Assembly (NCBI RefSeq): GCF_000760095.1
Contig: NZ_JNAR01000008.1
Span: 1-49,363, forward strand
Source: Prochlorococcus marinus str. MIT 9401
GTDB lineage: Bacteria; Cyanobacteriota; Cyanobacteriia; PCC-6307; Cyanobiaceae
Length of the DNA: 49,363 bases
Direction: 5' to 3'
Shown: piece after piece, positions 17,002 to 27,388 of the stretch
How the letters are laid out: each line of letters starts with the position of its first letter
How positions within the stretch are numbered: position 1 is the stretch's first letter
Notes under the pieces: generated by a model
Seen by the model: the letters and a program-made list of their open reading frames with translations, nothing else
Database searches by the model: none
Told to the model about the DNA's origin: nothing
Program-made: the position numbers and the translations under genes

Positions 17002-17730
17002 TTACTTTACTAAATGATTTTCAAGTGCATAACGAACTAATTCGGTTCGGCTTGATGTACCTGTCTTGATAAAAAGTCTACTTACATATTTTTCAACATT
17101 TCTAATAGATGTTTCAAGCTGTCTTGCAATTTCCTTGTTCATTAGACCCTCTGCTACTAGTTGAAGTACACTTGCTTCTCTTGGAGTAAAACTAGGAATA
17201 TTTATTTTATTTTCTGTATCAGTCGGATTTTGGTCTGTGAGCATAGATTTTATTTCAGTAATTTGCTTCGCCATTTTGCTTACGTCAATATCTGCGAATC
17301 GTGCAGCTTCTTTTAATAATCGTTCTTGTCTGTTGATTACATTTTTAACTCTTGCAGCTAATTCATCGGGATCGAAAGGTTTGGAAATATAATCATCAAC
17401 TCCTGCAAGATAACCTTCTGTTCTGTCTAGTGTCATCCCTTTTGCAGTTAGAAAAATAACTGGAGTTCCTCCTAATTTTTCATCCTCTCTAATTTTTTCT
17501 AATAAAGCATAACCGTTGGCTCGGGGCATCATAATATCGCTAATTATCAAATCGGGGAAAATTGTTTGAGCTTTTTCCCAACCATCCTCTCCATCAACAG
17601 CAATAAATATTTCAAAGCCTTCATCTTCTAGAAATGTTTTAACAGCTGTTCTTAAACCAGGCTCATCATCAACTAATAAAATTCTTGATTTTTTTACCGG
17701 TTCATTATTTATTTGATTAATTGCATTCAT
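17002..17730 (-). CDS. NarL/LuxR-family response regulator (Ycf29-like)
   Basis: Two-domain regulator of 242 residues: a receiver at about 14-135 with the acidic pocket Asp21/Asp22, phosphoacceptor Asp65 (LIISDIMMP), Thr95 and Lys117 (YISKPFD), then a linker helix, then a LuxR-type HTH at about 178-240 (TPREASVLQLVAEGLMNKEI ... SIRNVEKYVSRLFIKTG). It resembles the Ycf29/TctD-like regulators kept in some algal plastids and cyanobacteria. The partner kinase is not encoded nearby. The HTH resembles that of the PedR-like protein at 5462-5740. It is divergent from the cysteine desulfurase gene (60-bp gap) and convergent with chlM. The Ycf29 link is inference; the domain calls are firm. Confidence 0.88.
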   Translation of the reverse strand: MNAINQINNEPVKKSRILLVDDEPGLRTAVKTFLEDEGFEIFIAVDGEDGWEKAQTIFPDLIISDIMMPRANGYALLEKIREDEKLGGTPVIFLTAKGMTLDRTEGYLAGVDDYISKPFDPDELAARVKNVINRQERLLKEAARFADIDVSKMAKQITEIKSMLTDQNPTDTENKINIPSFTPREASVLQLVAEGLMNKEIARQLETSIRNVEKYVSRLFIKTGTSSRTELVRYALENHLVK

Positions 17731-17790
17731 TTTTTTTAATTCTTTAATTTGATTTTCTAGTAATAAACAGAATTTTATATACTAAATATA

Positions 17791-18936
17791 ATGCTATCAA
17801 CTCCAATACTACTAGACTATCAATCTTCGACTCCTTGCTCTAAAGATGTCGTTGATTCTATGAAACCTTTTTGGAGTGAGATATTTTCTAATCCTGCAAG
17901 CAAATCTAATTTGGCGGGGATTAACGCAAGCGCTATATTGGAAGCCTCAAGAGAAAAAATAGAACAAAGTTTATTTCTTAAGAATAAAAAAGTTATTTTT
18001 ACAAGTGGAGCAACTGAATCTAATAACTTAGCCTTACTAGGTTTTGCTAGAAATTTCTATAAGAAAACAGGAAATTTTGGACATATTATTACCTTAAAAA
18101 CGGAGCATAAAGCTGTTTTGGAGCCTTTAAACCAACTAAAAAAAGAGGGATTTATGGTTACAGAAATTAATCCTGAGAAAGATGGCTTAATTTCAGAAGA
18201 ACAATTCAAAAAAAATATAAGAGAAGATACATTTCTGGTTAGTGTCATGTTGGCAAATAACGAAATAGGAGTTATTCAGCCAATAGAAAATATTTCAAAA
18301 ATATGTAAATCGAGAGGAATAACATTTCACTCTGATTTTGCACAATGTTTAGGTTATATGGCGTTAGACAATCTTTTATCAGATGTAAACATGACAACGA
18401 TAAGTTCTCACAAAATATATGGTCCTAAAGGGATAGGACTTCTTTTGATTGATGAAGAAATTAATCTTGAGCCTTTAATTGTTGGAGGAGGTCAGGAATA
18501 TGGTCTTAGGTCTGGCACATTACCTCTTCCTTTAGTAGTTGGCTTTGCTAAAGCAATAGAGATAGCAGTTTTTAATCAAAAAAATAATGCTGAGAAATTA
18601 CTTTTTTATAGAAATAATCTTTTAGAAGGGTTGTTAAAAAATAATTCTGGTTTATTAATTAATGGCTCAATAGAAAAAAGATTACCTCACAATTTAAATT
18701 TGACTGTATTGGATTTAAACGGAACAAAGTTTCATAAACTTTTAAAATCTAAAATAATTTGTTCTACTGGATCTGCATGTAGTAATGGCGAACCATCTCA
18801 TGTTTTACTAGCCTTAGGTAGATCTATTAAAGAAGCAGAATCTTCAATAAGGTTAAGTATTGGATTAAGTACTAATTCAAAAGATATAAAACAAGCAATT
18901 CATATTCTTACAGATACGATCAGATCATTAAGATAG
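17791..18936 (+). CDS. Cysteine desulfurase (NifS/IscS family)
   Basis: PLP enzyme that removes sulfur from cysteine for Fe-S cluster assembly, thiolation or cofactor synthesis. The PLP lysine is Lys208 (SSHKIYGPKGIG). The persulfide loop CSTGSACSNGEPSHVL carries Cys324 and Cys330, the latter at the catalytic position of class I enzymes (SxGSACxxG). The N-terminal part shows FTSGATESNNLALLGF and TLKTEHKAVLEP. At 381 residues it is full length. Whether it is the main IscS-type enzyme or one of several paralogues cannot be told here; no isc or suf genes adjoin it. It is convergent with rsmH (13-bp gap). Confidence 0.92.
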   Translation: MLSTPILLDYQSSTPCSKDVVDSMKPFWSEIFSNPASKSNLAGINASAILEASREKIEQSLFLKNKKVIFTSGATESNNLALLGFARNFYKKTGNFGHIITLKTEHKAVLEPLNQLKKEGFMVTEINPEKDGLISEEQFKKNIREDTFLVSVMLANNEIGVIQPIENISKICKSRGITFHSDFAQCLGYMALDNLLSDVNMTTISSHKIYGPKGIGLLLIDEEINLEPLIVGGGQEYGLRSGTLPLPLVVGFAKAIEIAVFNQKNNAEKLLFYRNNLLEGLLKNNSGLLINGSIEKRLPHNLNLTVLDLNGTKFHKLLKSKIICSTGSACSNGEPSHVLLALGRSIKEAESSIRLSIGLSTNSKDIKQAIHILTDTIRSLR

Positions 18937-18949
18937 AAGTTATTGGCTT

Positions 18950-19852
18950 TTAATTTAATTGAGCAATTCTTAATTTTCCACTTCTAGCTCTTTTATTTAG
19001 TTCGACTTCTTGTTCGGAAGGAGTTATTGGCTTTTTTGTAAGGCTTTTAAGTCTTGGATCATTCTTAAAACAACTTTTAACTAACCTATCTTCAAGGGAA
19101 TGAAAACTAATAATAGAAATAATACCCCCTGGCAAAAGCCATTCAGGTACAACTTGCAAAAATTTTTCTAATACTTCAATTTCTTTATTAACAGCAATTC
19201 TTAGTGCTTGAAATGTTCTTGTTGCTGGATGTATTTTTTTATATCTTTGTTTTGGTGGGAAGCAGCCTGCAATAGAATAAGCTAACTCTTTTGTCCCAGA
19301 ATATTTTCCATTTTCCTTCAAATCCAATTTTATTTTCCTAGCAATCTTTCTTGATAATCTCTCATCTCCATATTTATAAATTAGGTTAGCTAGATCTTTT
19401 TCATTTAAAGCCTCAATTAATTTCTCTGCATTAACATCAAGATAAGGATTCATGCGCATATCAAGCGGACCATCTTTTTGGAAACTAAATCCTCTTTTAG
19501 GGTCATCAATTTGGTTGCTATTTACTCCAAGATCTGCAATCACAAAAGAAACTTTTTCTTTTGGTACAAAATCCGCAAAATTTGAAGCCCTTATATCAAT
19601 CCTACTTTTAAACTCATCAAGTTTTTTTGATGCTGATTTTCTTGCGAATGGATCTTGATCAAGTCCAATTATATTTAAATCCGAATATTTTCTCAATAAA
19701 TGATAAGAGTGCCCGCCTCCGCCTAAAGTTGCGTCTATTCCCTTAAGTTGATTGTTATGTATAAGTGGGTAATTCTCTAATGAGGCCATAATCTCATCTG
19801 TCATAACCGATTGATGATTGAAAAAAGATGAATCAGATGGGTCAGTTTGCAT
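18950..19852 (-). CDS. rsmH: 16S rRNA (cytosine(1402)-N4)-methyltransferase
   Basis: SAM-dependent enzyme (formerly MraW) that methylates C1402 of 16S rRNA in the decoding centre. FNHQSVMTDEIMASL at the N-terminus and GIDATLGGGGHSYHLL form the start and SAM motif; LDQDPFAR, FVIADLGVNSNQIDDPKRGF and the C-terminal GGIISIISFHSLEDRLVKS are family hallmarks. At 300 residues it is full length. In many bacteria it sits in the dcw cell-division cluster, but here it stands alone between a cysteine desulfurase and divergent ndhH (38-bp gap). Confidence 0.96.
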   Translation of the reverse strand: MQTDPSDSSFFNHQSVMTDEIMASLENYPLIHNNQLKGIDATLGGGGHSYHLLRKYSDLNIIGLDQDPFARKSASKKLDEFKSRIDIRASNFADFVPKEKVSFVIADLGVNSNQIDDPKRGFSFQKDGPLDMRMNPYLDVNAEKLIEALNEKDLANLIYKYGDERLSRKIARKIKLDLKENGKYSGTKELAYSIAGCFPPKQRYKKIHPATRTFQALRIAVNKEIEVLEKFLQVVPEWLLPGGIISIISFHSLEDRLVKSCFKNDPRLKSLTKKPITPSEQEVELNKRARSGKLRIAQLN

Positions 19853-19890
19853 AACTTTCGACTAAGATTTATTTAGAAGTTAAATTTCGA

Positions 19891-21078
19891 ATGGCTCAGC
19901 TAGAGACTAGAACAGAACCAATGGTGGTCAATTTTGGCCCTCACCATCCCTCAATGCATGGGGTTTTAAGGTTAGTTGTAACTCTTGATGGGGAGAATGT
20001 CATTGATTGTGAGCCAGTAATTGGATATTTACATAGAGGAATGGAAAAGATAGCTGAAAATAGGACAAATGTAATGTATGTCCCTTATGTAAGCAGAATG
20101 GATTATGCAGCAGGAATGTTTTATGAAGCTATTGTAGTAAATGCTCCTGAAAGATTAGCTAATATTCCAGTTCCCAAAAGAGCTAGTTACATCAGAGTTC
20201 TTATGCTCGAACTTAATCGTATTGCTAATCATCTTTTATGGCTTGGCCCCTTTTTAGCAGACGTAGGAGCTCAAACTCCATTTTTCTATATTTTTAGAGA
20301 AAGAGAGATGATCTATGATCTCTGGGAAGCTGCTACTGGGCAAAGGCTAATAAATAATAATTTCTTTAGGATAGGAGGTGTCGCATGTGATCTCCCATAC
20401 GGATGGTTAGAAAAATGTATAGACTTTTGCGATTGGTTCGGCCCTAAGATAGATGAATACGAAAAATTAATAACAAATAATCCAATCTTTAGAAAAAGAA
20501 TTGAAGGTCTTGGGACAATACAAAAGGACCAGGCAATTAATTGGTCTTTGTCTGGTCCAATGCTTAGAGCTTCGGGAGTTTCCTGGGATTTAAGGAAAGT
20601 CGATAGTTATGAATGTTATGACGATTTTGATTGGCAGATTGCTTCAGAAAAAGAAGGAGACTGTTATGCGAGATATCGAGTAAGAGTTGAAGAGATGCGA
20701 CAATCACTAAGCATCATTCGTCAAGCCTGCAAAATGATTCCAGGAGGTCCAACAGAAAATTTAGAAGCTCAAAGAATGGCGACTGAAGATAAGAAAAGTG
20801 AAATATTTGGTATTGATTATCAATATGTAGCTAAGAAGGTTGCTCCAACTTTTAAAATTCCTAACGGAGAATTATATACAAGATTAGAGTCCGGTAAAGG
20901 AGAAATAGGTGTATTTATTCAAGGAAATAATGAAGTTACCCCATGGAGATTTAAAATCAGAGCAGCTGATTTAAATAATCTGCAAATATTGCCTCATATT
21001 CTTAAAGGTGCCAAAATCGCTGATATTATGGCAATCCTTGGTTCAATAGATGTCATTATGGGATCTGTTGATAGATAA
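19891..21078 (+). CDS. ndhH: NAD(P)H-quinone oxidoreductase subunit H (NdhH)
   Basis: Peripheral-arm 49-kDa-type subunit of NDH-1 that forms the quinone pocket. The N-terminal [16 protein letters not shown] (about residues 14-29) and [15 protein letters not shown] are the conserved quinone-site segments, and the C-terminal DVIMGSVDR is the universal ending of the family. At 395 residues it is full length. It lies apart from the ndhA-I-G-E run, as is usual in cyanobacteria. A DHNA-CoA thioesterase gene follows after 9 bp, so quinone-using and quinone-making genes may share a transcript. Confidence 0.97.
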   Translation: MAQLETRTEPMVVNFGPHHPSMHGVLRLVVTLDGENVIDCEPVIGYLHRGMEKIAENRTNVMYVPYVSRMDYAAGMFYEAIVVNAPERLANIPVPKRASYIRVLMLELNRIANHLLWLGPFLADVGAQTPFFYIFREREMIYDLWEAATGQRLINNNFFRIGGVACDLPYGWLEKCIDFCDWFGPKIDEYEKLITNNPIFRKRIEGLGTIQKDQAINWSLSGPMLRASGVSWDLRKVDSYECYDDFDWQIASEKEGDCYARYRVRVEEMRQSLSIIRQACKMIPGGPTENLEAQRMATEDKKSEIFGIDYQYVAKKVAPTFKIPNGELYTRLESGKGEIGVFIQGNNEVTPWRFKIRAADLNNLQILPHILKGAKIADIMAILGSIDVIMGSVDR

Positions 21079-21087
21079 TTTCTTTAA

Positions 21088-21540
<453 letters not shown>

Positions 21541-21543
21541 TTA

Positions 21544-22758
21544 TTATTTTTTAAATTTATAGTTTGTTTTTTCTGTAATGCTATTTTTGTTTTTAACAAT
21601 CCACTTTTCAGGCTTTTCATGTTTAGGCCAACTTTGAGAAAATTTTTTTAATAAATTTAAAGAAATTTCAATATTTTTATTATTTGTAAGTTCTCTAAAT
21701 TCAACTATTATTTTAATTTTATTACCCCATAATTTGTTAGATACTTTTGAAATATTGAATGTATTAATTGGGATATTTTCTTTCATGATGAAATCATTTA
21801 ATCTAGATTCAATTACTTCAGGGAAAACGATTTCTCCTCCTGAATTAAAGGCATTATCACTTCTTCCAACAAAGTTTAAATACAAAGAATTATTGATTTG
21901 ATGAATTTCACCTAAATCAGATGTTTGCCACCACCCATTTTTATTTTTGAAATTTTCAGTTTTTAAAGAGTCTATTATTTCAGTCCCGATTCTAGCTGAT
22001 TTTATCTCGATTAATCCTTGTGCGTTAATTCTTATTTTTGTATCAGGTAGAATTTCTCCAACATTTTTAAAACCCATTAAGAATTCTTTTGGTTTTAAAC
22101 TCGTAACCATTGCTGCTGTTTCAGTTGAGCCGTAGCAAGGCGCTAATTTTATTTTTTCTTTTATACATTGTTTTGCAGTTTCATCTGAAATTGCAGCTCC
22201 ACCTACCCAAATTAGATCAAAAATTTTTAGCCAACTAATTCCATCTTTTTGAGCTAAAAGTCTTTGTAATTGGGTAGGTACTAATGACGTAATTAAGTGT
22301 TTTTTGTTTTTTTTAAATTTAATTGTAAAAAGTAAAAGTTCTCGAGTTTTTTTAATCAAATTCGGAGAAATATTAATACAATCACATCCCCAAGTTTGAC
22401 TTCTAAAAATTGGCATTAATCCACTTATATGGTTCAGGGGTAAAGTATTTAAAATTAAGCAGTTTTGCAATTCAAATCCTTGCTCCATTAGCCATTGACC
22501 TGATGTAGCCGCAGACAATTTAATATTATCTAAATGGTGAAAACATTGTCTCGGTTTTCCAGAACTCCCACTACTGTTTAAGATAATTGCTGGACCATTT
22601 TCATTAATTGAATCTAATACATCTTTGTCTTGATAAAATTTGTTTTTTACATAAATAATTTTATTCTCTCTAATTTTTTTAATAATTTTCTCTACGGATT
22701 GAGTTTCGTTATTTTCAACTTCAATAATATAAATTTTATTTTTCATAGTTGATCCCAT
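21544..22758 (-). CDS. menE: o-Succinylbenzoate-CoA ligase (MenE)
   Basis: Acyl-adenylate-forming enzyme that activates o-succinylbenzoate with CoA. The AMP-binding loop LNSSGSSGKPRQCF is near residue 60, CYGSTETAAM is the A5-type motif, and WWQTSDLGEIHQINNSLYLN with GRSDN forms the hinge. It is shorter (404 residues) than many MenE proteins, as in other picocyanobacteria. The first ATG (22758) overlaps menC by 16 bp; a second ATG at 22746 gives MKNKIYIIEVEN and is also plausible. It is last in the menA-menC-menE run on the minus strand. Confidence 0.9.
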   Translation of the reverse strand: MGSTMKNKIYIIEVENNETQSVEKIIKKIRENKIIYVKNKFYQDKDVLDSINENGPAIILNSSGSSGKPRQCFHHLDNIKLSAATSGQWLMEQGFELQNCLILNTLPLNHISGLMPIFRSQTWGCDCINISPNLIKKTRELLLFTIKFKKNKKHLITSLVPTQLQRLLAQKDGISWLKIFDLIWVGGAAISDETAKQCIKEKIKLAPCYGSTETAAMVTSLKPKEFLMGFKNVGEILPDTKIRINAQGLIEIKSARIGTEIIDSLKTENFKNKNGWWQTSDLGEIHQINNSLYLNFVGRSDNAFNSGGEIVFPEVIESRLNDFIMKENIPINTFNISKVSNKLWGNKIKIIVEFRELTNNKNIEISLNLLKKFSQSWPKHEKPEKWIVKNKNSITEKTNYKFKK

Positions 22759-23708
22759 ATCTTTTTTGCTTCATTTAAAAATAGAAACGAATTAGGGAAT
22801 TTATTCATTGCTATACCAGGAACTTTTGGAGTTGGTCCTTGTAATTGTAGAGACGATAAATGATACAGCCATCTCTTCCCTATACCAGTTTCAAATGACG
22901 TACTTATAGATATTAAAGCTTTTTTATTTTCTAATTCTCTTAAAAGCTTAACTGGATTATTTTCTTGAGAAGGCCTTCTAATTTGCCAACCTTTCCACTC
23001 ATCAATCAAATTTGGAAATTTTAAAAGTGATTCGTCTAAGGCTATAGGGACTTTTTTGTTGAGTTCTGTCAGTCCATCAATATCATCAACACAGAGAGGT
23101 TGTTCTAACCAATCTAAATTTTTGTTATCCTTCAAAATATCAGCCCATCTATTAGCTATCGCTCTTGTCCAAGAACCATTAGCATCTATTCTTAACTTAA
23201 TATTATTGTCTAAATGGCTTAAAATTTCTTCTAAAGTTGCTTCTTCCTCATGATTATTTTTTAATGCTACTTTCCATTTTATGGTTAATGGTTTTCCAAT
23301 ATTAAATTGTATTTTTTTAATTTCATTTATATCTGAAACTACATTTTTATGATTTAACAATATGGCGGTTTTATCAATTTCATCAAAGTAGTAGTTTTCT
23401 TTAAAAATTATTTTTCCATTTATTTCGGCTAATGCAGAATTTATTGCTGATTGAATGCATGGGTGTAAAATATTTATTTGCTCAGATAAATTAAATAACT
23501 CTACATACGAAGGGATCATATCTAGTTGTTTCGCACACTTTTTTGAGTCTTCTTTATGAAGAGGTGAAACTTCTCCAAACCCAATTTTATTCTCATTACT
23601 TGTTAATTTAATTATCCAACCCGATTTTGTATGGTAAGTGGTTTTAGAATTTTTTACTTTGGCGGATAACTTAAAGCTATAAGATTTTTTTTGAAATATT
23701 AAGTTCAT
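22743..23708 (-). CDS. menC: o-Succinylbenzoate synthase (MenC)
   Basis: Enolase-superfamily enzyme that dehydrates SHCHC to o-succinylbenzoate. Visible catalytic elements are the KxK pair in LTIKWKVALKN, the metal ligand in RIDANGSW, DWLEQPL and the later ALDESLLKF. At 321 residues the length is normal. Its ATG overlaps the TGA of menA (ATGA at 23705-23708), and its end overlaps the start of menE, so the three genes are translationally linked. Enolase-superfamily members are easily misnamed, but the men context makes this call firm. Confidence 0.9.
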   Translation of the reverse strand: MNLIFQKKSYSFKLSAKVKNSKTTYHTKSGWIIKLTSNENKIGFGEVSPLHKEDSKKCAKQLDMIPSYVELFNLSEQINILHPCIQSAINSALAEINGKIIFKENYYFDEIDKTAILLNHKNVVSDINEIKKIQFNIGKPLTIKWKVALKNNHEEEATLEEILSHLDNNIKLRIDANGSWTRAIANRWADILKDNKNLDWLEQPLCVDDIDGLTELNKKVPIALDESLLKFPNLIDEWKGWQIRRPSQENNPVKLLRELENKKALISISTSFETGIGKRWLYHLSSLQLQGPTPKVPGIAMNKFPNSFLFLNEAKKIWDQL

Positions 23709-24622
23709 TTATTAAGCAAGTAATTAAATATTAATCCTGTGATTAAGCCAACTCCATTAAGAGTTTGAAATTTTATTGCGATGAATTTACAATTTTTTAT
23801 TGCACTAGGGTTTTTATATGAAGATCTTAATAAATTTATAAGTCTTATTGCTTGAGGAAAACTAATCAAATAAAGGATACAAAATACTGGAATAAATCCA
23901 TTAACTATAGTGAATAGTTGAAAACTATATATTGTAAAAATTATCCACGGCACAAATTGAGAACCTTTTTTTGCCCCTAAGCGAACTAAAGGTGAATTTT
24001 TCCCATGCTTTTTATCTTCAGAAATTTGATGAAAATGAGAACAAAATAATACAAGAGTTGTTGCCAAGGAAGGTCCTGAACCAAGTAATAAAGAAACTTT
24101 CCAGGGAATATCTTCAAAGAAAATATTAGATGGATTTAACGCAATTAAGACTGCAGAGTAAGCAAAAGGTCCAAATGCAAGCCAGCATAATGGTTCTCCT
24201 AAACCTTGATAGCCAAATCTAAAAGGAGGACCTTGATATAAATATCCTAAGAAGCAGCAAGCTGCTACCAAAATCAAAATGTTTATACTTGTTGATACTG
24301 AAATAATTGAAATTATTAATAAACCAATAACTAAAGATGAATATGCAATAAATGAAATTATTTCTTTATTTTTTACAAGATTTACAATTGAATGGAATTT
24401 AAATTCATCGATTCCTGTTTCTGCGTCGAATAAATCATTAGTTAGATTTTCCCAAAGTAATATCAATATTGCAGCCAAAGTAAATGCAATCAAATTATAA
24501 ATTTTTACCTTTTCATATTTATTGAGTAAATAAGCCCCTGTTATGAAAACTGGAAGTATGGCAACTGAATAAAGAGGCCATTTTATTGCTTGTTTCCATA
24601 ATTTTTTTTTATCTTCGTCCAT
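23705..24622 (-). CDS. menA: 1,4-dihydroxy-2-naphthoate phytyltransferase (MenA)
   Basis: Polytopic UbiA-family prenyltransferase that attaches the phytyl chain to DHNA; the product becomes phylloquinone, the A1 cofactor of photosystem I. The first Asp-rich motif is NDLFDAETGID and the second region is HFHQISEDKKHGKNS. About eight hydrophobic segments are visible in 305 residues. It is the first gene of the menA-C-E run and is divergent from menF across a 98-bp gap that holds an inverted repeat. Confidence 0.92.
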   Translation of the reverse strand: MDEDKKKLWKQAIKWPLYSVAILPVFITGAYLLNKYEKVKIYNLIAFTLAAILILLWENLTNDLFDAETGIDEFKFHSIVNLVKNKEIISFIAYSSLVIGLLIISIISVSTSINILILVAACCFLGYLYQGPPFRFGYQGLGEPLCWLAFGPFAYSAVLIALNPSNIFFEDIPWKVSLLLGSGPSLATTLVLFCSHFHQISEDKKHGKNSPLVRLGAKKGSQFVPWIIFTIYSFQLFTIVNGFIPVFCILYLISFPQAIRLINLLRSSYKNPSAIKNCKFIAIKFQTLNGVGLITGLIFNYLLNK

Positions 24623-24655
24623 TTTTAATTAATACTTAAAATTAGATAATTATTT

Positions 24656-24682
24656 AATGTAGTTTATAAATTGAGTTACATT
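24656..24682. promoter_or_regulatory. Inverted repeat in the menA-menF divergent promoter region
   Basis: AATGTA (24656-24661), 15-bp spacer, TACATT (24677-24682); both arms are exact. It lies near the middle of the only gap between the divergent menA and menF genes and could bind a factor controlling both. A+T-rich sequence makes chance repeats common, so this is tentative. Confidence 0.3.
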
Positions 24683-24723
24683 TTTTACTTTATTGCATGA
24701 TTTTTAGTTATTTTCAATAAGTG

Positions 24724-26136
24724 ATGAAAAATGATTTAAACTTAACAGATTTTTTAAAAGATGTATTTTCCTCTTTCGATAAGAAAGTAGAAAATTCTGG
24801 ATTAGTAAGTATTTGTGTTGAGATTCCTTGTATTGATTTATTTCAAGTTTATGAATTGTTAATAAATAAATATTCGTTTTCTTCATTTTGGGAGGAATCT
24901 GATGGCATTTCATATATAGCCTTCGAGAAGTGTAAATATGTTACTCTGGATGGTCCAAAAAGATTTGAAGTAGCAAAAGAGTTTAATTCTGAGAATTTTA
25001 AAAATTTAATTAACTTAACTAATGAATCTCATAATTCTGCATTTTCAAAAATAATTTATTTATTTTCTTTCTCTGAAAATTTGAATAATAAGAATTTACC
25101 TTCAGATGTACCTAGCTTGGAAGCCATCTTGCCAAAAATATTAATTACTAAAAGTGATAATAATTGCTGGTTAAGAATCAATGGTCATGTTGAGGGTAAA
25201 TCATCATTAAGAACATTAATTGAAGAAATATGGACAATTAGAAATCAAGTTATTAATTCTGGCTCAGAATTAATAAAATCATCTGGCTTAAAAACTAGTT
25301 TTGATTCCCCTTTTATTGATGATTTCTCACGCTCCTTAGAGACCTCTAAAACAGATATGAAAAAAGTAGTAAATAGAGGAATTCAATTAGTGGAGAAAGG
25401 TATCCTCGAAAAGATAGTTTTAGCAAATAGGATTAAAATAAAACTTAAAAATAAATTAGATTTATTAGAAATTTTAAAAAGATTTAAAAAGAAGCAACCA
25501 AATACATGTAGATACGTTTGGAAAAGGAATAGTAAGGATATTTTGTTTGGAGCATCTCCAGAAAAATTATTTTCTTTTTCTAAACCTAATTTAACTTTAG
25601 AGGCTCTTGCTGGAACTATCTCTACTAATTCAAATTTTAAGAAACTACTAAAAAGTACTAAAGACTTAAAGGAACATAATTATGTAATTCAGTATCTAAT
25701 TAAATCTTTAGAAATTTCAAAAATAACAAACTTTAAAAAAAGTGATATCAAGGTAAATTCATTTGGAGATATTTCTCATTTGCAAACACTTATTTTCTCT
25801 AAAGTTGAAAATATTTGTCCTTTTGAATTGCTTAAAAACATACATCCATCTCCGGCTGTTTGTGGATATCCAAAAAATGCAGCATTGGATTGGATAAATA
25901 CTCTTGAGTCTTTTCCAAGAGGAAATTATGCTTCTCCAATGGGTTGGGTTGATTCATCAGGTAATTCTTCATTTCTTTTAGCAATAAGAGGTGCAAGGTG
26001 TATTGAAGAAAATATTGAATTTACTGCAGGTTCAGGTATAGTTTCAGGCTCCGTTTTAGAGAAAGAAATAGATGAGATTAAATTAAAATTTGAATCTATA
26101 GTAAAACAGATATTTTGCGCTAAAAATCCTAGATAA
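24724..26136 (+). CDS. menF: Isochorismate synthase (MenF)
   Basis: Converts chorismate to isochorismate, the first step towards phylloquinone. The chorismate-binding domain fills the C-terminal half: [25 protein letters not shown] with [39 protein letters not shown] and the C-terminal [24 protein letters not shown] (24721) directly precedes the ATG used here. The 470-residue length fits. The call as isochorismate synthase rather than anthranilate or aminodeoxychorismate synthase rests on the HPSPAVCG motif and the adjacent men genes. The last 8 bp overlap the convergent gshB. Confidence 0.9.
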   Translation: MKNDLNLTDFLKDVFSSFDKKVENSGLVSICVEIPCIDLFQVYELLINKYSFSSFWEESDGISYIAFEKCKYVTLDGPKRFEVAKEFNSENFKNLINLTNESHNSAFSKIIYLFSFSENLNNKNLPSDVPSLEAILPKILITKSDNNCWLRINGHVEGKSSLRTLIEEIWTIRNQVINSGSELIKSSGLKTSFDSPFIDDFSRSLETSKTDMKKVVNRGIQLVEKGILEKIVLANRIKIKLKNKLDLLEILKRFKKKQPNTCRYVWKRNSKDILFGASPEKLFSFSKPNLTLEALAGTISTNSNFKKLLKSTKDLKEHNYVIQYLIKSLEISKITNFKKSDIKVNSFGDISHLQTLIFSKVENICPFELLKNIHPSPAVCGYPKNAALDWINTLESFPRGNYASPMGWVDSSGNSSFLLAIRGARCIEENIEFTAGSGIVSGSVLEKEIDEIKLKFESIVKQIFCAKNPR

Positions 26137-27052
26137 TTTCTACTAATTTTTCAATAACTTCCACTGAAACATTCTTATTGGATAAATTTTCTATTTCTCT
26201 TAAACCTGTTGGGCTGGTTACATTAATCTCGCTAAGCATTCCATTTATTACATCAATTCCCACAAAAAATAAACCTTCATCTTTGAAGTGTTGAGATAAT
26301 TCTGAACATATACTTTTTTCTTTTTCTGTTAATAATGTGGGTTCAGCCTTCCCTCCCATCGCTAAATTACTCCTAAAATCGCCTCCTTGAGGAATCCTAT
26401 TTATAGATCCAATCGCTTCTCCGTTTACGATAATTATTCTTTTATCACCCTCTATGACTTCAGGAATAAATTTTTGCATCATAACGGGTAATTCTTCTTG
26501 AGAAGTGATTAATTCAATGATTGATTTAATTCCTGGAGAATTTTTATTTATCCTAATAACACCTTGACCACCTTTTCCTCCAAGAGGTTTTATAACTACT
26601 TCATTATTTATATTTGCAAAATTAATAAGATCTTTTACCTTACTCGCAACTATTGTAGGTGCCATTAGGTGGCTGTATCTTAAAGCACCTAGCTTTTCAT
26701 TCCATGCTCTTAACGATGAGGGTTTGTTAATTACTTTTACTCCTTTTCTTTCTGCAACTTCTAAAAGATGGGTTGCATATAAATAAGCCTCATTTACAGG
26801 AGGATCTTTTCTCATCCAAATGCAATTAAATTCGGCGAGAGGTATGCAATCATTTTCTTTGAAAGAAATCCAGGGATTTACTTCAACATTTACGGAAGAT
26901 GCCCATACTTCATCACCTCTAGCTTCAAGGTCTTGGGGAGTACAACTCCAGATTTCAATATTTTTTTTTGATGATGCTTGCATTAAAGCAGCAGTTGAAT
27001 CTTTTAAGGGATTTATATTTTTAATTGGATCTATTACGAATAGAAATTTCAT
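26129..27052 (-). CDS. gshB: Glutathione synthetase (prokaryotic type)
   Basis: ATP-grasp enzyme that joins glycine to gamma-glutamylcysteine. [56 protein letters not shown] (ATP loop), [20 protein letters not shown] and [19 protein letters not shown] near the C-terminus are all standard GshB motifs. At 307 residues it is complete. The glutaredoxin gene precedes it by 5 bp, making a compact glutathione unit. It converges with menF, overlapping 8 bp. Confidence 0.96.
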   Translation of the reverse strand: MKFLFVIDPIKNINPLKDSTAALMQASSKKNIEIWSCTPQDLEARGDEVWASSVNVEVNPWISFKENDCIPLAEFNCIWMRKDPPVNEAYLYATHLLEVAERKGVKVINKPSSLRAWNEKLGALRYSHLMAPTIVASKVKDLINFANINNEVVIKPLGGKGGQGVIRINKNSPGIKSIIELITSQEELPVMMQKFIPEVIEGDKRIIIVNGEAIGSINRIPQGGDFRSNLAMGGKAEPTLLTEKEKSICSELSQHFKDEGLFFVGIDVINGMLSEINVTSPTGLREIENLSNKNVSVEVIEKLVEII

Positions 27053-27057
27053 AAGAT

Positions 27058-27312
27058 CTAGTTTAATAATGCTTCTAATTTATTTTCATTTTCTAGTGCG
27101 TAGAGATCATCGCAGCCTCCGATACCCTCATTATTTATAAATATTTGTGGTAATGTTCTTCTACCATCAGCTCTTTCAATCATCAATGCTCTGGCATCTT
27201 CGTCGCCATCTATTTTATATTCTGTAAAATTTATATTTTTTTTCTTGAGTAATGATTTTGCTCGAATACAGAATGGGCAATATTGCCAAGTATAAATTTC
27301 AACTTTGGACAT
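27058..27312 (-). CDS. grxC: Glutaredoxin (GrxC type)
   Basis: An 84-residue dithiol glutaredoxin with the active site CPFC ([12 protein letters not shown], Cys12 and Cys15), the cis-Pro loop [10 protein letters not shown] and the glutathione-binding GGCDDLYAL. It reduces protein disulfides and glutathionylated proteins using glutathione, made by the enzyme encoded 5 bp downstream. It is divergent from prfB across a 76-bp gap. Confidence 0.95.
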   Translation of the reverse strand: MSKVEIYTWQYCPFCIRAKSLLKKKNINFTEYKIDGDEDARALMIERADGRRTLPQIFINNEGIGGCDDLYALENENKLEALLN

Positions 27313-27364
27313 TTTTTTAAAATAATACTTAGTTTATACTATTAAACAAAAGTGCTTGTTAGAT

Positions 27365-27370
27365 TATAAA
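27365..27370 (+). promoter_or_regulatory. Candidate -10 box of prfB
   Basis: TATAAA within AGATTATAAATA, 18 nt before the TTG start at 27389; the same core precedes pgk. Confidence 0.35.
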
Positions 27371-27388
27371 TAACGATTAAATTCTATT

